Assembly (NCBI RefSeq): GCF_021283305.1
Contig: NZ_JAJSOK010000055.1
Span: 1-52,086, forward strand
Reading direction: 5' to 3'
Source: Pseudonocardia kujensis
GTDB taxonomy: Bacteria > Actinomycetota > Actinomycetes > Mycobacteriales > Pseudonocardiaceae
Length of the DNA stretch: 52,086 bases
In this document: one piece after another, positions 17,701 through 27,091 of the stretch
How positions within the stretch are numbered: position 1 is the first letter of the stretch
Layout of the letters: every line of letters starts with the position of its first letter
Made by a program: the position numbers and the translations under genes
Notes under the pieces: model-generated
Told to the model about the DNA's origin: nothing
The model's input: only the letters and a program-made list of their open reading frames with translations
Database searches by the model: none

Positions 17701-18587
17701 CCTCCACCCTGCCGCCGCCCGCGGCCCCGACCGATACCCCCGCCCCGCCCACCGCGGCCCGCCGCCCCCGTCCCCGGCTCGGGGTGGGCACCTGGATCGC
17801 CGCCGCCCTGCTGGGGCTGGTACTGCTCGTCGCGGTGATCGGGCCGCTGATCGCGCCCCACGACCCGACGGGTGTGGTGGGCCTGCCGTCCCGCCCGCCG
17901 AGCGGCGAGCATTGGGGCGGCACCGACTCCACCGGGATGGACGTGTTCTCCCGGACGCTGGCCGGCACCCGCATCGACGTGGCCATCGCGGTGTTCTCGA
18001 CGCTGCTGGCCACCGCGCTGGGCATCGTCGTCGGCCTCGCCGTCGGGATGAACGAGTCCCGGCGCGGTCCGGTCGGCATGGCGGCCAGGGGCCTGTCCCG
18101 GCTGCTCGATTTGCTCCAGGCGATCCCGGTGGTGATCATCGGCCTGGTGGTGGTGTCGTTCTTCGGGACCAGCACCGTGACGATGATCCTCGCGATCGCG
18201 GTGATCCTGATGCCGATCCAGGCGCGGCTCACCCGCACCGAGGTGCTCCGGGTGCGCGGCGACGCGTACCTCGACGCCGCCCGCCAAGCGGGGCAGCACG
18301 AGCTGCGGGTGATCGTGAAGCACGTGCTGCCGAACTCGGTCCGCCCGGCCCTGCTGAACGTCTCGGTGATCCTCGGCATCAGCATAGTGCTGACCGCCGC
18401 GCTCGGCTTCCTCGGCGTCGGGCTGCCGCCGCCTACGCCGGAGTGGGGCTCGATGATCGCCCACGGCGCCGGCGACGCCGCGGTCGGGAAGTGGTGGTCG
18501 GCCGGCTTCCCCGCGGCCGCCCTCTGCATCACCGTCGCCTCCGCCTCCGTCCTGACCCACCGCTTCACCGTGAACCGCGTCGGCTGA
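17697..18587 (+). CDS. ABC transporter permease, dipeptide/nickel type (DppC-like)
   Basis: A 296-residue inner-membrane permease. The N-terminus is Pro-rich, then a helix at about 36-56. The DppC-type extracytoplasmic motif is HWGGTDSTGMDVFSRTLAG. The coupling loop is YLDAARQAGQHELRVIVKH, followed by ALGFLGVGLPPPTPEWGSMI. The ATG at 17697 overlaps the stop of the partner permease. The next gene follows after 130 bases. Confidence 0.91.
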   Translation: MTSTLPPPAAPTDTPAPPTAARRPRPRLGVGTWIAAALLGLVLLVAVIGPLIAPHDPTGVVGLPSRPPSGEHWGGTDSTGMDVFSRTLAGTRIDVAIAVFSTLLATALGIVVGLAVGMNESRRGPVGMAARGLSRLLDLLQAIPVVIIGLVVVSFFGTSTVTMILAIAVILMPIQARLTRTEVLRVRGDAYLDAARQAGQHELRVIVKHVLPNSVRPALLNVSVILGISIVLTAALGFLGVGLPPPTPEWGSMIAHGAGDAAVGKWWSAGFPAAALCITVASASVLTHRFTVNRVG

Positions 18588-18717
18588 CCGGACGCACGGC
18601 CCGCTGGTCCACCCGCACGACCCCGCACGACCCGCACGACCGACGGACGGCGCCGGTGCCGCCCGGCGGTCGGGCGTGCCCGCAGGACTCCATCCCCGCA
18701 CACCCCGAGGAACCCCC

Positions 18718-20400
18718 ATGCCCGCTCCACCCCGCCTGCGCCGACTCGCCCGTGCCGCCGTCGCCGTCGTCGCTCTCGGCCTGGTCGCCACCGCCTGTGC
18801 CGACACCGGCGACTCCGCCTCCGGCAGCGGCGCCGCGCGCGACACGATCGTCGTGGTCACCGGCGACCAGGCGTCGAATGTCGTGCGCGACTACGGCTTC
18901 ACCAACGGCACCGACAACCAGGAGGTGACCAACAGCATCCACGCCCAGCTCATCCGCAAGCCGTACATCGCGGAGGAGGGCGCGAACGTGCAGGTCCAGG
19001 ACCTCTACCACTTCGAGCCGTTCCTGGCGCAGAGCTACGACGTCAGCCCGGACGGCAAGGTGTTCACCTTCCACCTCCGCCAGGGCCTGAAGAGCCAGCA
19101 GGGCAACGAGCTGACCGCCGACGACGTCGTCTGGTCCTTCGAGCGGAAGTTCTCGTCGAAGGGCGGCGGCATGCCGGGCTACTACGCCCCGATGCTGACC
19201 GACATCGACAAGCAGGTCGTGGCCGTGGACAAGTACACGGTGACCTTCACGATCGACCAGCCCGGCTACGGCTTCACGCTGCTGGGCAACCTGGCCGAGA
19301 ACATCGGGTCGATCTACGACAGCACCTACCTCAAGCAGCACGCCACCGCCGACGACCCCTACGCCATCCAGTGGGGCGTCTCGAGCATGATGAACGGCAA
19401 CTCCGGGTTCGGGCCCTACATGCTGCAGAGCGTCACGCCGAACCAGGAGATCGTGATGACGGCCAACCCGAACTACGTGTTCGGGCCGCTGCCGATCAAG
19501 ACGATGATCCGCCGGGTGGTGCCCGACGCGGCCACCCGGGCGAACATGCTCGTCCGCGGTGACGCCGACGTCGCGCTGGACCTGCGCCCGTCCGACCAGG
19601 CCGACCTCGCGTCCAATCCGGACGTGTTCACCCCGACGGCGTCGTCGAACCTCTACCACTCGATCACGCTGAACACGAAGCAGGCGCCGTTCGACAACCG
19701 GACGGTGCGGCAGGCCCTGGCCTACGCGGTGCCCTACGACCAGATCGTCAAGGACGTCTACCACGGCCGCGCCTACGCCTACCAGCACCTCCTCGACGAC
19801 AAGCAGCCCTACTACGACGAGTCGACCCTGCCGAAGTACACCTACGACCCGGCCAGGGCGAAGGCGCTGCTGGCCCAGGCGGGGATCACGACGCCGGTGT
19901 CGTTCACGCTCACGGTCAGCAACGCGTCGCCGTCGGTCCAGGACTCGGCCGTCGTGCTCGCCTCGGCGGCGAAGGACGCCGGCTTCGATGTGAAGATCAA
20001 CCAGGTCCCCGCGGCGCAGCTGTTCTCCGACGGGCTCGCGGGCCGGCTGCAGGCGAACATGGGCACCGGGTCCGCGGTCACCATGTCCCCGCCGTACGAG
20101 CTCCAGCTGGTGACCCAGCCCGGCGGCGGCAGCAACCTCTCGTTCTGGTCCGGCCCGGACTACGACGCCTTCGCCCAGGTCATGAAGCAGGGGCTCGCCT
20201 CCACCGACGCCATCGGCCCCGAAGCCGGCCCGCTGTGGAGCAAGGCCGAGGGAATGCTGGCGGATAGCGCCGCCAACATCTTCGTCGCCCGGGTCATGTC
20301 GCCCTACTCCCTGCGTGCCGACGTCCACGGCTACGCGCAGCGCACCGACCGCCGCATCGACTACGCGGCCATCACCGCCGGAGGCGAGCAGAACTCATGA
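18718..20400 (+). CDS. ABC substrate-binding lipoprotein, peptide/nickel family (SBP_bac_5)
   Basis: A 560-residue secreted lipoprotein that captures the importer's substrate. The ATG at 18718 gives an Arg-rich signal with lipobox VATAC (Cys27); AGGA lies shortly upstream. An in-frame start 14 codons earlier spoils the signal. Family features include FEPFLAQSYDVSPDGKVFTF, LRQGLKSQQGNELTADDVVW and YHSITLNTKQAPFDNRTVRQ. The relatives bind peptides, nickel or chelates, opines or other organics. Directly coupled to the monooxygenase array (ATGA), it probably imports their substrate or a precursor. Confidence 0.92.
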   Translation: MPAPPRLRRLARAAVAVVALGLVATACADTGDSASGSGAARDTIVVVTGDQASNVVRDYGFTNGTDNQEVTNSIHAQLIRKPYIAEEGANVQVQDLYHFEPFLAQSYDVSPDGKVFTFHLRQGLKSQQGNELTADDVVWSFERKFSSKGGGMPGYYAPMLTDIDKQVVAVDKYTVTFTIDQPGYGFTLLGNLAENIGSIYDSTYLKQHATADDPYAIQWGVSSMMNGNSGFGPYMLQSVTPNQEIVMTANPNYVFGPLPIKTMIRRVVPDAATRANMLVRGDADVALDLRPSDQADLASNPDVFTPTASSNLYHSITLNTKQAPFDNRTVRQALAYAVPYDQIVKDVYHGRAYAYQHLLDDKQPYYDESTLPKYTYDPARAKALLAQAGITTPVSFTLTVSNASPSVQDSAVVLASAAKDAGFDVKINQVPAAQLFSDGLAGRLQANMGTGSAVTMSPPYELQLVTQPGGGSNLSFWSGPDYDAFAQVMKQGLASTDAIGPEAGPLWSKAEGMLADSAANIFVARVMSPYSLRADVHGYAQRTDRRIDYAAITAGGEQNS

Positions 20401-21704
20401 GCGCAGACATGTTCCACCTCGGGTGGTTCGGCAGCTTCATCCCGACGACCTGGACCACCGGCTGGGACGGCACCGACGCCGCCCGCTGGATGGACGGGAA
20501 GTTCTACGTGGACAAGGTCCGCACACTGGAGCGGGCCTGCTTCGACTTCATCCTCTTCGAGGACTCCTCGATGGTGTCCGACGTCTACGGCGGCAGCTCC
20601 GAGGCCACCCTCAAGCGCGGCGGCTGGGCGCCCAAGGGGGACCCGGTGGCGCTGGCCCCGATCCTGGCCCGGGCGACCGAACGGATCGGCATCTCGGTGA
20701 CCATGTCGACGTCGTTCTACCCGCCGTGGATGCTGGCCCGCTCCGTCGCGACGCTGGACCACATGTCCCGCGGCCGGATCGGCTGGAACATCGTGACGTC
20801 GTCGGAGGACCTGGCGGCCAAGAACTTCGGCATGGACGCCCTGCCCCCGCACGACGAGCGCTACGCCCGCGCGGACGAGTTCGTGGACCTGGTGACCCAG
20901 CTCTGGGACTCCTGGGACGCGGACGCGCTGGTCATGGACCGCGAGCGCGGGGTCTACGTGGACCACACCAAGGTCCGGCCGATCGACTTCGTCGGCAAGT
21001 ACTACAAGTCCCGCGGCCCGCTGAACACGCTGCGCCCGCCGCAGGGCCGGCCGGTGCTGACCCAGGCCGGCGGCAGCCCGGCGGGCCGCCAGTTTGCCTC
21101 CCGCTACGCCGACATGGTCATGGCGCTGCCCAAGGGCGTCCCGGCGATGAAGGAGTACCGGGACGACATCCGGATGCGGGTGGCGGCCGAGGGCCGGGAC
21201 CCCGACCGGACGAAGGTCATGTTCGTGGTCTCGCCGATCCTGGGGGAGACCCACCAGCACGCGCTGGACCGCAAGGCGGCCAAGGACGAGGCGGTGCGGC
21301 AGCACCCCGAGGGCCAGCTGATCGGCTGGTCGGGCAGCATGGAGATCGACTTCTCGAGGTTCGACCTCGACAAGCCGCTGCCCGACGACGTGCAGACCAA
21401 CGGTCACCAGAGCACGCTCGCCAACTTCCGCAAGTGGGCGAACGGCCGCACGTTGCGCGAGGCCTGCGTGGCCTACCGCACCGAGTCCATGGAGCTCATC
21501 GGCACGCCGGACGAGGTCGCGGCGCAGATGGACGAGGCCATGCAGGAGGTCGGCGGGGACGGGTTCCTCATCTGGAACCAGCCGCACAACCGCCGCTACA
21601 TCGGCGAGATCGCGGACGGCCTGGTGCCGGCGCTGCAGAAGCGCGGGCTGATGCGGACCGGGTACGGCCACGAGCACTTCCGCGACAACCTGCTGGAGTT
21701 CTGA
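20397..21704 (+). CDS. Luciferase-like FMN-dependent monooxygenase 1 (NtaA/DszA type)
   Basis: A 435-residue TIM-barrel monooxygenase that would use FMNH2 and O2. Starts MSADMFHLGWF. Family signatures are FDFILFEDSSMVSDVYGG at 49-66, the STSFYPPWMLAR strand, DHMSRGRIGWNIVTSSE at 121-137, AKNFGMDALPPHDERY at 141-156, then LWDSWDADALVMD and SRGPLNTLRPPQGRPV. First of six paralogs; its start overlaps the binding-protein stop (ATGA). Relatives oxidise nitrilotriacetate, EDTA, sulfones, dimethyl sulfide or polyketide lactams. Reductant must come from a separate flavin reductase. Closest by eye to monooxygenase 2. Confidence 0.92.
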   Translation: MSADMFHLGWFGSFIPTTWTTGWDGTDAARWMDGKFYVDKVRTLERACFDFILFEDSSMVSDVYGGSSEATLKRGGWAPKGDPVALAPILARATERIGISVTMSTSFYPPWMLARSVATLDHMSRGRIGWNIVTSSEDLAAKNFGMDALPPHDERYARADEFVDLVTQLWDSWDADALVMDRERGVYVDHTKVRPIDFVGKYYKSRGPLNTLRPPQGRPVLTQAGGSPAGRQFASRYADMVMALPKGVPAMKEYRDDIRMRVAAEGRDPDRTKVMFVVSPILGETHQHALDRKAAKDEAVRQHPEGQLIGWSGSMEIDFSRFDLDKPLPDDVQTNGHQSTLANFRKWANGRTLREACVAYRTESMELIGTPDEVAAQMDEAMQEVGGDGFLIWNQPHNRRYIGEIADGLVPALQKRGLMRTGYGHEHFRDNLLEF

Positions 21705-23020
21705 TGACCACCGCTGTCGACCCCCGGTTCCACCTGGCCTGGTTCAAGAGCTTCACCCCGCACGACTGGCGTGGGCCGTGGGCCGGTCCCGAGGACCGCG
21801 AGTGGATGAACGGCGACTCGCACGTCGACTTCCTGCAGGCCCTGGAGCGGGCGCGGTTCGACTTCCTCATGCTCGAGGACTCGCTGATGGTGTCCGACAC
21901 CTACGCGGGCACCGCGGAGGCCTCGCTCGCCCAGGGCGGCTACGCGCCGAAGGGCGACCCGGCGCTGCTCGCGTCGATGCTGCTCAGCGAGACGACGCGG
22001 ATCGGCGTGATCGCGACGATGTCGTCGACCTTCGTGCCGCCGTGGCTGCTGGCCCGCACGTCGGCCACGATCGACCACCTCTCCGGCGGCCGGTTCGGCT
22101 GGAACTGCGTGACCTCCAGCGAGAACCGGGCGGCGCAGAACTTCGGCATGGACGCGCTGCCCCCGCACGACGAGCGGTACGAGCGGGCCGCCGAGTACGT
22201 CGACCTGGTCAAGCAGCTGTGGGACTCGTGGGAGGACGGCGCCCTCGTCATGGACGAGGAGACGAACACCTACGTCGACCACACGAAGGTGCGCCCGATC
22301 CACTTCGAGGGCCGGTGGCACCGCAGCCGCGGACCGCTCAACCTCATGCGCCCGCCGCAGGGGCACCCGGTGATCTGCCAGGCCGGCGGCTCGCCGGCGG
22401 GGAAGGCGTTCGCCGCCGCCAACGCGGACGTGCTCCTCGCGCTGCCCAAGGGGCTCGCGGACATGAAGCGCTACCGGGACGACATCCGCGAGCTCGCCGT
22501 GGAGGCGGGCCGCGACCCGGACGACATCAAGGTCATGTTCATCGTCTCGCCGATCCTCGCCGACACCGACGAGGAGGCCCGCGAGCTGCAGGCCCTGATG
22601 AACGCGAACGCCGAGGCCAAGATCAAGGCCCAGATGGTGAACTGGTCGGCCACGATGGAGATCGACTTCTCGCGGTTCGACCTCGACGAGCCGCTGCCCG
22701 ACGACGCGTCGACCAACGGCCACCAGAGCACTCTGTCGACCTTCCGCAAGTTCGCGGCGGGACGGACCCTGCGCGAGGCGTTCACCGCCTACCGCACCGA
22801 GTCGATCGAGGTCGTCGGCAGCCCGGCGACCGCGGCCGACGTCCTGCAGGAGGCGATGGAGTTCGTCGGGGGCGACGGCTTCCTGATCATGGGCGGCACC
22901 ACCAACCGCCGCTACGTGCACGAGATCACCGACGGCCTGGTCCCCGAGCTGCAGCGGCGCGGCCTGGTCCGCACCGAGTACGCCGGGGCCCACCTGCGGG
23001 ATCACCTGCGAGAGTTCTGA
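21704..23020 (+). CDS. Luciferase-like FMN-dependent monooxygenase 2 (NtaA/DszA type)
   Basis: A 438-residue paralog with all family signatures (FDFLMLEDSLMVSDTY, GRFGWNCVTSSENRAAQNFG, ALPPHDERYERAAEY). Its N-terminus differs from the other copies (RFHLAWFKSFTPHDW). It shares with copy 1 the segment MEIDFSRFDLD(K/E)PLPDD and VDHTKVRPI, so these two are sister copies. The ATG at 21704 shares one base with the preceding stop (TGATG), typical of coupled translation. The substrate is probably related to that of copy 1, but many loop residues differ. Confidence 0.92.
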   Translation: MTTAVDPRFHLAWFKSFTPHDWRGPWAGPEDREWMNGDSHVDFLQALERARFDFLMLEDSLMVSDTYAGTAEASLAQGGYAPKGDPALLASMLLSETTRIGVIATMSSTFVPPWLLARTSATIDHLSGGRFGWNCVTSSENRAAQNFGMDALPPHDERYERAAEYVDLVKQLWDSWEDGALVMDEETNTYVDHTKVRPIHFEGRWHRSRGPLNLMRPPQGHPVICQAGGSPAGKAFAAANADVLLALPKGLADMKRYRDDIRELAVEAGRDPDDIKVMFIVSPILADTDEEARELQALMNANAEAKIKAQMVNWSATMEIDFSRFDLDEPLPDDASTNGHQSTLSTFRKFAAGRTLREAFTAYRTESIEVVGSPATAADVLQEAMEFVGGDGFLIMGGTTNRRYVHEITDGLVPELQRRGLVRTEYAGAHLRDHLREF

Positions 23021-23034
23021 GAAGGAGCACGACG

Positions 23035-24345
23035 ATGAGTGCGCGGATGTTCCACCTGGGCTGGTTCCTGGGCAACGGGTTCGGCGTGCAGGCCTGGAAC
23101 CAGGAGTGGGCCGGCACCGGCGCCACGGACTGGATGATGCCGGACCAGTACATCGACCTCGCCCGGTCGATCGAGCGCGGCGGGTTCGACTTCCTGATGA
23201 TGGAGGACTCGGTCCAGATCCCGAACGCCTACCAGAACTCCAGCGAGTACTACCTCCGGACGGCGAGCGCGGCGCCCAAGCAGGACCCGGCGGTGCTCGC
23301 GGGGATCCTGTCCCAGTTCACGGACAAGGTCGGCATCGTGGCCACGCTGACCACGACCTTCTACCACCCGTTCACCGTGGCCCGGATGATATCCACCCTG
23401 GACCACGTGTCGAAGGGCCGGATCGGCTGGAACATCGTCACCGGCTCCAGCACCTACGCGGCGAAGAACTTCGGGTTCGACATGCCCGAGCACGACCTGC
23501 GCTACGAGATGGCGGACGAGTTCGTCGAGCTGGCCTGCAAGCTGTGGGACTCGTGGGAGCCCGACGCCGTGCTCGCGGACGTCGAGAACGGGATCTACGC
23601 CGACCACACCAAGGTCCACACCCTCGATTTCGAGGGCAAGTTCTACTCCTCACGCGGCCCGCTCAACACCACGCCGTCCCCGCAGGGCAGGCCGGTGTTC
23701 CTGCAGGCGGGCGGGTCGGACAAGGGCAAGGACCTGGCGGCGAAGTACGTCGAGGCGATCATCGCCAACCCGCCGGGCGTCGAGAAGATGAAGGCCTACC
23801 GTGAGGACATCCGGCGGCGTGCCGTCGAGCACGGCCGGGACCCGGACTCGATCAAGGTGATGTACCTGGTCTCCCCGGTGCTGGGCGAGACGGACGCCGA
23901 GGCCGAGGAGAAGCTCGCCCGTCGGGAGCGGGCCAAGGAGTCCAACATTGAGGGACTGCTGGCGGGCCGCTCGCACCTGGCGAGCATCGACCTCTCGCAG
24001 TTCCCGCTGGACGAGCCGCTGCCGGACGACCTGATCTCCAACGGCCACCGCAGCAGCTTCGCCAACTTCAAGGGCGACGGCACCCAGACGCTGCGCGAGC
24101 GGATCCTCGCGCACAGCGCCACGGACGCGGTCCACCTCTGCGGCACGCCCGCCACCGTCGCGGCGCAGATGGACGAGATCATGCAGGAGGTCGGTGGCGA
24201 CGGGTTCCTGATCGTCGGCACTCCGATGCACCGCCGCTACGTCGCCGAGATCACCGACGGCCTGTCCCCGGCCCTGCGCCGACGCGGCCTGATCCGCGAC
24301 GGGTTCGAGCACCAGCTGCTCCGCGACAACCTCCTGGCCTTCTGA
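23035..24345 (+). CDS. Luciferase-like FMN-dependent monooxygenase 3 (NtaA/DszA type)
   Basis: A 436-residue paralog starting at ATG 23035 with its own GAAGGAG site, so it may be made at a higher rate than its coupled neighbours. The fold signatures are kept (FDFLMMEDSVQIPNAYQ, GRIGWNIVTGSSTYAAKNFG). The active-site loop reads FDMPEHDLRYEMADEF in place of MDALPPHDERY and is one residue shorter. It shares PEHDLRYE with copy 6. FYHPFTVAR replaces FYPPW. Together these suggest a substrate pocket different from copies 1 and 2. Confidence 0.92.
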   Translation: MSARMFHLGWFLGNGFGVQAWNQEWAGTGATDWMMPDQYIDLARSIERGGFDFLMMEDSVQIPNAYQNSSEYYLRTASAAPKQDPAVLAGILSQFTDKVGIVATLTTTFYHPFTVARMISTLDHVSKGRIGWNIVTGSSTYAAKNFGFDMPEHDLRYEMADEFVELACKLWDSWEPDAVLADVENGIYADHTKVHTLDFEGKFYSSRGPLNTTPSPQGRPVFLQAGGSDKGKDLAAKYVEAIIANPPGVEKMKAYREDIRRRAVEHGRDPDSIKVMYLVSPVLGETDAEAEEKLARRERAKESNIEGLLAGRSHLASIDLSQFPLDEPLPDDLISNGHRSSFANFKGDGTQTLRERILAHSATDAVHLCGTPATVAAQMDEIMQEVGGDGFLIVGTPMHRRYVAEITDGLSPALRRRGLIRDGFEHQLLRDNLLAF

Positions 24346-25634
24346 TGCTGCACCTCGGATGGTTCTTGTCCTTCCAGGTGCAGTCCTGGAACCAGATGTG
24401 GTCCGGCGAGGGCGGCCGGGAGTGGAACAAGCCGCAGCTCTACATCGACGCGGCGCGCTCGCTGGAGCGGGCCGGCTTCGACTACATGATGTTCGAGGAC
24501 GGCTCGTTCGTGCCGGACTCCTACGGCGGCAACCACGACTGGTGGCTCAAGGCGGCCCGGTCGGTGCCCAAGCAGGACCCGCTCCCGCTGATCCCGATTC
24601 TGGGGGAGCACACGAAGAACATCGGCTTCTTCGCCACGGTCACGACGTCCTTCCATCCGCCGTTCATGGCGGCCCGCAGCGCGGCGACGATCGACCACCT
24701 CACCGACGGCCGGTTCGGGCTCAACCTCGTGACCAGCCACAACCACCGGACCGCGCAGAACTTCGGGCACGACGCCCTGTTCGACCACGACGAGCGCTAC
24801 CGGATGGCGGACGAGTGGATCGACCTGGTGCGCAAGCTCTGGGACTCCTGGGACGCCGACGCGGTGGTGCTCGACGAGGAGCGCGGGATGTTCGCGGACG
24901 GGTCCAAGGTGCACCCCGTCGACTTCGAGGGTGAGTTCTACCGCAGCCGCGGCCCGCTGAACACCACCCGGCCGCCCCAGGGCCGCCCGGCGCTGTGCCA
25001 GGCGGGTGGCTCGAACGCCGGCCGGGCGTTCGGGGCGAAGAACGTGGACACCATCATCGCGCAGGTCAACGGCGTCGAGGACATGAAGGCGTACCGGGAC
25101 GAGGTCAGCGAGCACATGATCGCGGCGGGCCGGGACCCGAAGGAGTGCAAGGTCCTGTTCATCGTCACGCCGGTGCTGGGCGAGACGGACGCCGAGGCGC
25201 AGGACCGGGCCGAGCGGGGTCGGCTCGCGATGGCCGGGGCGGTCGAGAGCAACCTGGCGTCGCTGTCCTACGCGACGGGGGAGGACTTCGCGAAGTACGA
25301 CCTCGACGCCCCGTTCCCGGACATCGAGACCAACGCGACGCAGAGCTCGCTCGCGCTGTTCAAGAAGCTCGCGGCCGGCAAGACGCTGCGGGAGTTCGTC
25401 ACCTCGGACACCCGCAAGTCCGTCGACCTGGTCGGCACACCGGACACGGTGGCCGGGCAGATGGACGAGATCATGCAGGAGGTCGGCGGGGACGGGTTCC
25501 TCATCTCCGGTTCCCTGCACCGCCGCTACGTCAGCGAGATCGCCGACGGGCTCGGCGCGGCGCTGCGCCGCCGCGGGCTGGCCCGGGACGGGTACGCCGG
25601 CTCGACGCTGCGCGAGAACCTGCTCGAGTTCTGA
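24345..25634 (+). CDS. Luciferase-like FMN-dependent monooxygenase 4 (NtaA/DszA type)
   Basis: A 429-residue paralog, start MLHLGWFLSFQVQSWNQMW. It deviates most in the signature regions: MFEDGSFVPDSYGGNHDWWL, GRFGLNLVTSHNHRTAQNFG (Leu and His replacing Trp and Ser/Glu) and GHDALFDHDERY. The segment before TLRE is shortened (DAPFPDIETNATQSS). The ATG at 24345 shares a base with the preceding stop (TGATG). The fold is clear; the changed pocket implies a distinct substrate or reaction. Confidence 0.91.
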   Translation: MLHLGWFLSFQVQSWNQMWSGEGGREWNKPQLYIDAARSLERAGFDYMMFEDGSFVPDSYGGNHDWWLKAARSVPKQDPLPLIPILGEHTKNIGFFATVTTSFHPPFMAARSAATIDHLTDGRFGLNLVTSHNHRTAQNFGHDALFDHDERYRMADEWIDLVRKLWDSWDADAVVLDEERGMFADGSKVHPVDFEGEFYRSRGPLNTTRPPQGRPALCQAGGSNAGRAFGAKNVDTIIAQVNGVEDMKAYRDEVSEHMIAAGRDPKECKVLFIVTPVLGETDAEAQDRAERGRLAMAGAVESNLASLSYATGEDFAKYDLDAPFPDIETNATQSSLALFKKLAAGKTLREFVTSDTRKSVDLVGTPDTVAGQMDEIMQEVGGDGFLISGSLHRRYVSEIADGLGAALRRRGLARDGYAGSTLRENLLEF

Positions 25635-27091
25635 TGGCCCTCACGCAGTCCCCGCCGGCGGAGCTCCGGTACGCGTGGCGGGTCCTCTCGGTGACCGGCC
25701 TCGGCATGTGGGTCACCTTCTCCAGCGTCAGCATGGTCCCGCTGGCGTTGCCGCACATGGTCGGCGACCTGCGGGCGGGCTCCGCGCAGGCGGACTGGTT
25801 CGTGCTGGCCTACCAGCTCGTCACGGCCGTGCTCATGCTTCCGCTCGGGCGCCTGTCCGACGTGCTCGGCCGGCGCACGATGTACGTCGGCGGCCTGGCC
25901 CTGGTCACGGCGTCCACCCTGGCGATCTGTTTCTGCACCGCCCCGGAGCCGGTGATCGCGCTCCGGGCGGTGCAGGGCGTCGGGGCGGCGGCGGTGATCA
26001 CCAACACCACCGCCCTGCTCGTCGACGCCTTCCCGCCGAGCCACGTCTCCCGCGGCATCGGCTGGAACATCACGATCATGTCCACGGCGGTGGCGCTGGG
26101 GCCGCTGCTCGGCGGCCTGCTCACCGAGGCGTTCGGGTGGCGCGGGGTGTTCGCGCTGTCCGTACCGCTCGCCCTCGCGGGCACCGTGTGGTCGGCGGTC
26201 GCCTTGCGGCGCACCCGGCCGATCACCCAGGGCCGGATCCAACCCGACGTCGGGGGCATCCTCGCCTCCGTCGTCGGGGTGGGCGGGATCGTGCTGGCGG
26301 TGAACCGGGTGGGCGACGGCGTCGGCTCGGTCACCTTCCTGATCCCGCTGGCGGCCGCGGTGCTGGGGGTGGCGTCGTTCGTCGCGATCGAGCGGCGGGT
26401 GCCGAACCCGATCCTCGACCTGCGGCTGGTCCTGGTCCGCTTCCGCGGCTCCGCCTACGCCACCACCGCGCTGCTCAACCTCGGCCTGTCCGCCGGGCCG
26501 CTGCTGGTGTCGTTGTACCTGCAGAGCCTGCACGGGCTGACGGCGTTGTCGGCCGGTCTGTGCATCACCGCCCAGGCCTGCGGCAACATCGTCGTCGGGC
26601 CGCTCGCGGGGCGGTGGGCCGCGCGCACGGAGGCCCGCGTCCTGGCGACGGCGGGCGCGTTCGTCGCGGTCGCCGGCGCGGCGTTGCTGGCGACGGTGTC
26701 CGCCCTGGGCGGCGGCGGGCCCGCGGTGGCCGGGGCGATGTTCGTGATGGGTCTCGGGAACGGCATCTTCCAGACGACGAACGCCTCGGTGATCAACATC
26801 GGGGTGCGGCCGTGGGAGCGCGGGATGGCCAACGGCTTCCGCGTGATGATCGACAACTCGGCGGCGCTGCTCGGCTCGGCGATCGCCCTGGTGCTCATCA
26901 CCTCGGGCCTGCCGCACGCGCTGCGGTCGGACGCGCTGGCCGGGGCGACGGACGGGTTCGGCCCGGCGGACCTCGCCGCGTTTGCCCACGCCTTCCCGCT
27001 CACCATCGGTGCGCTGGCGGTGCTGTCGCTGGTCGCCGTGTGCATCTCGGCGCTGCGCGGCCGGACCCCTCATCCGGAGGAGGAGACGTGA
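25634..27091 (+). CDS. MFS transporter, DHA2 (14-helix drug/H+ antiporter-like) family
   Basis: A 485-residue membrane protein with about 14 hydrophobic segments. The MFS motif A appears as LPLGRLSDVLGRRTMYVGG after the second helix, and GRGIGWNITIMSTAVALGPL is the antiporter-type helix 5 motif region. It is inserted between monooxygenases 4 and 5 and coupled to both by one-base overlaps (TGATG). A proton-driven exporter in such an operon may expel a toxic intermediate or end product; uptake is less usual for DHA2 members. No regulator of its own is seen. Confidence 0.88.
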   Translation: MALTQSPPAELRYAWRVLSVTGLGMWVTFSSVSMVPLALPHMVGDLRAGSAQADWFVLAYQLVTAVLMLPLGRLSDVLGRRTMYVGGLALVTASTLAICFCTAPEPVIALRAVQGVGAAAVITNTTALLVDAFPPSHVSRGIGWNITIMSTAVALGPLLGGLLTEAFGWRGVFALSVPLALAGTVWSAVALRRTRPITQGRIQPDVGGILASVVGVGGIVLAVNRVGDGVGSVTFLIPLAAAVLGVASFVAIERRVPNPILDLRLVLVRFRGSAYATTALLNLGLSAGPLLVSLYLQSLHGLTALSAGLCITAQACGNIVVGPLAGRWAARTEARVLATAGAFVAVAGAALLATVSALGGGGPAVAGAMFVMGLGNGIFQTTNASVINIGVRPWERGMANGFRVMIDNSAALLGSAIALVLITSGLPHALRSDALAGATDGFGPADLAAFAHAFPLTIGALAVLSLVAVCISALRGRTPHPEEET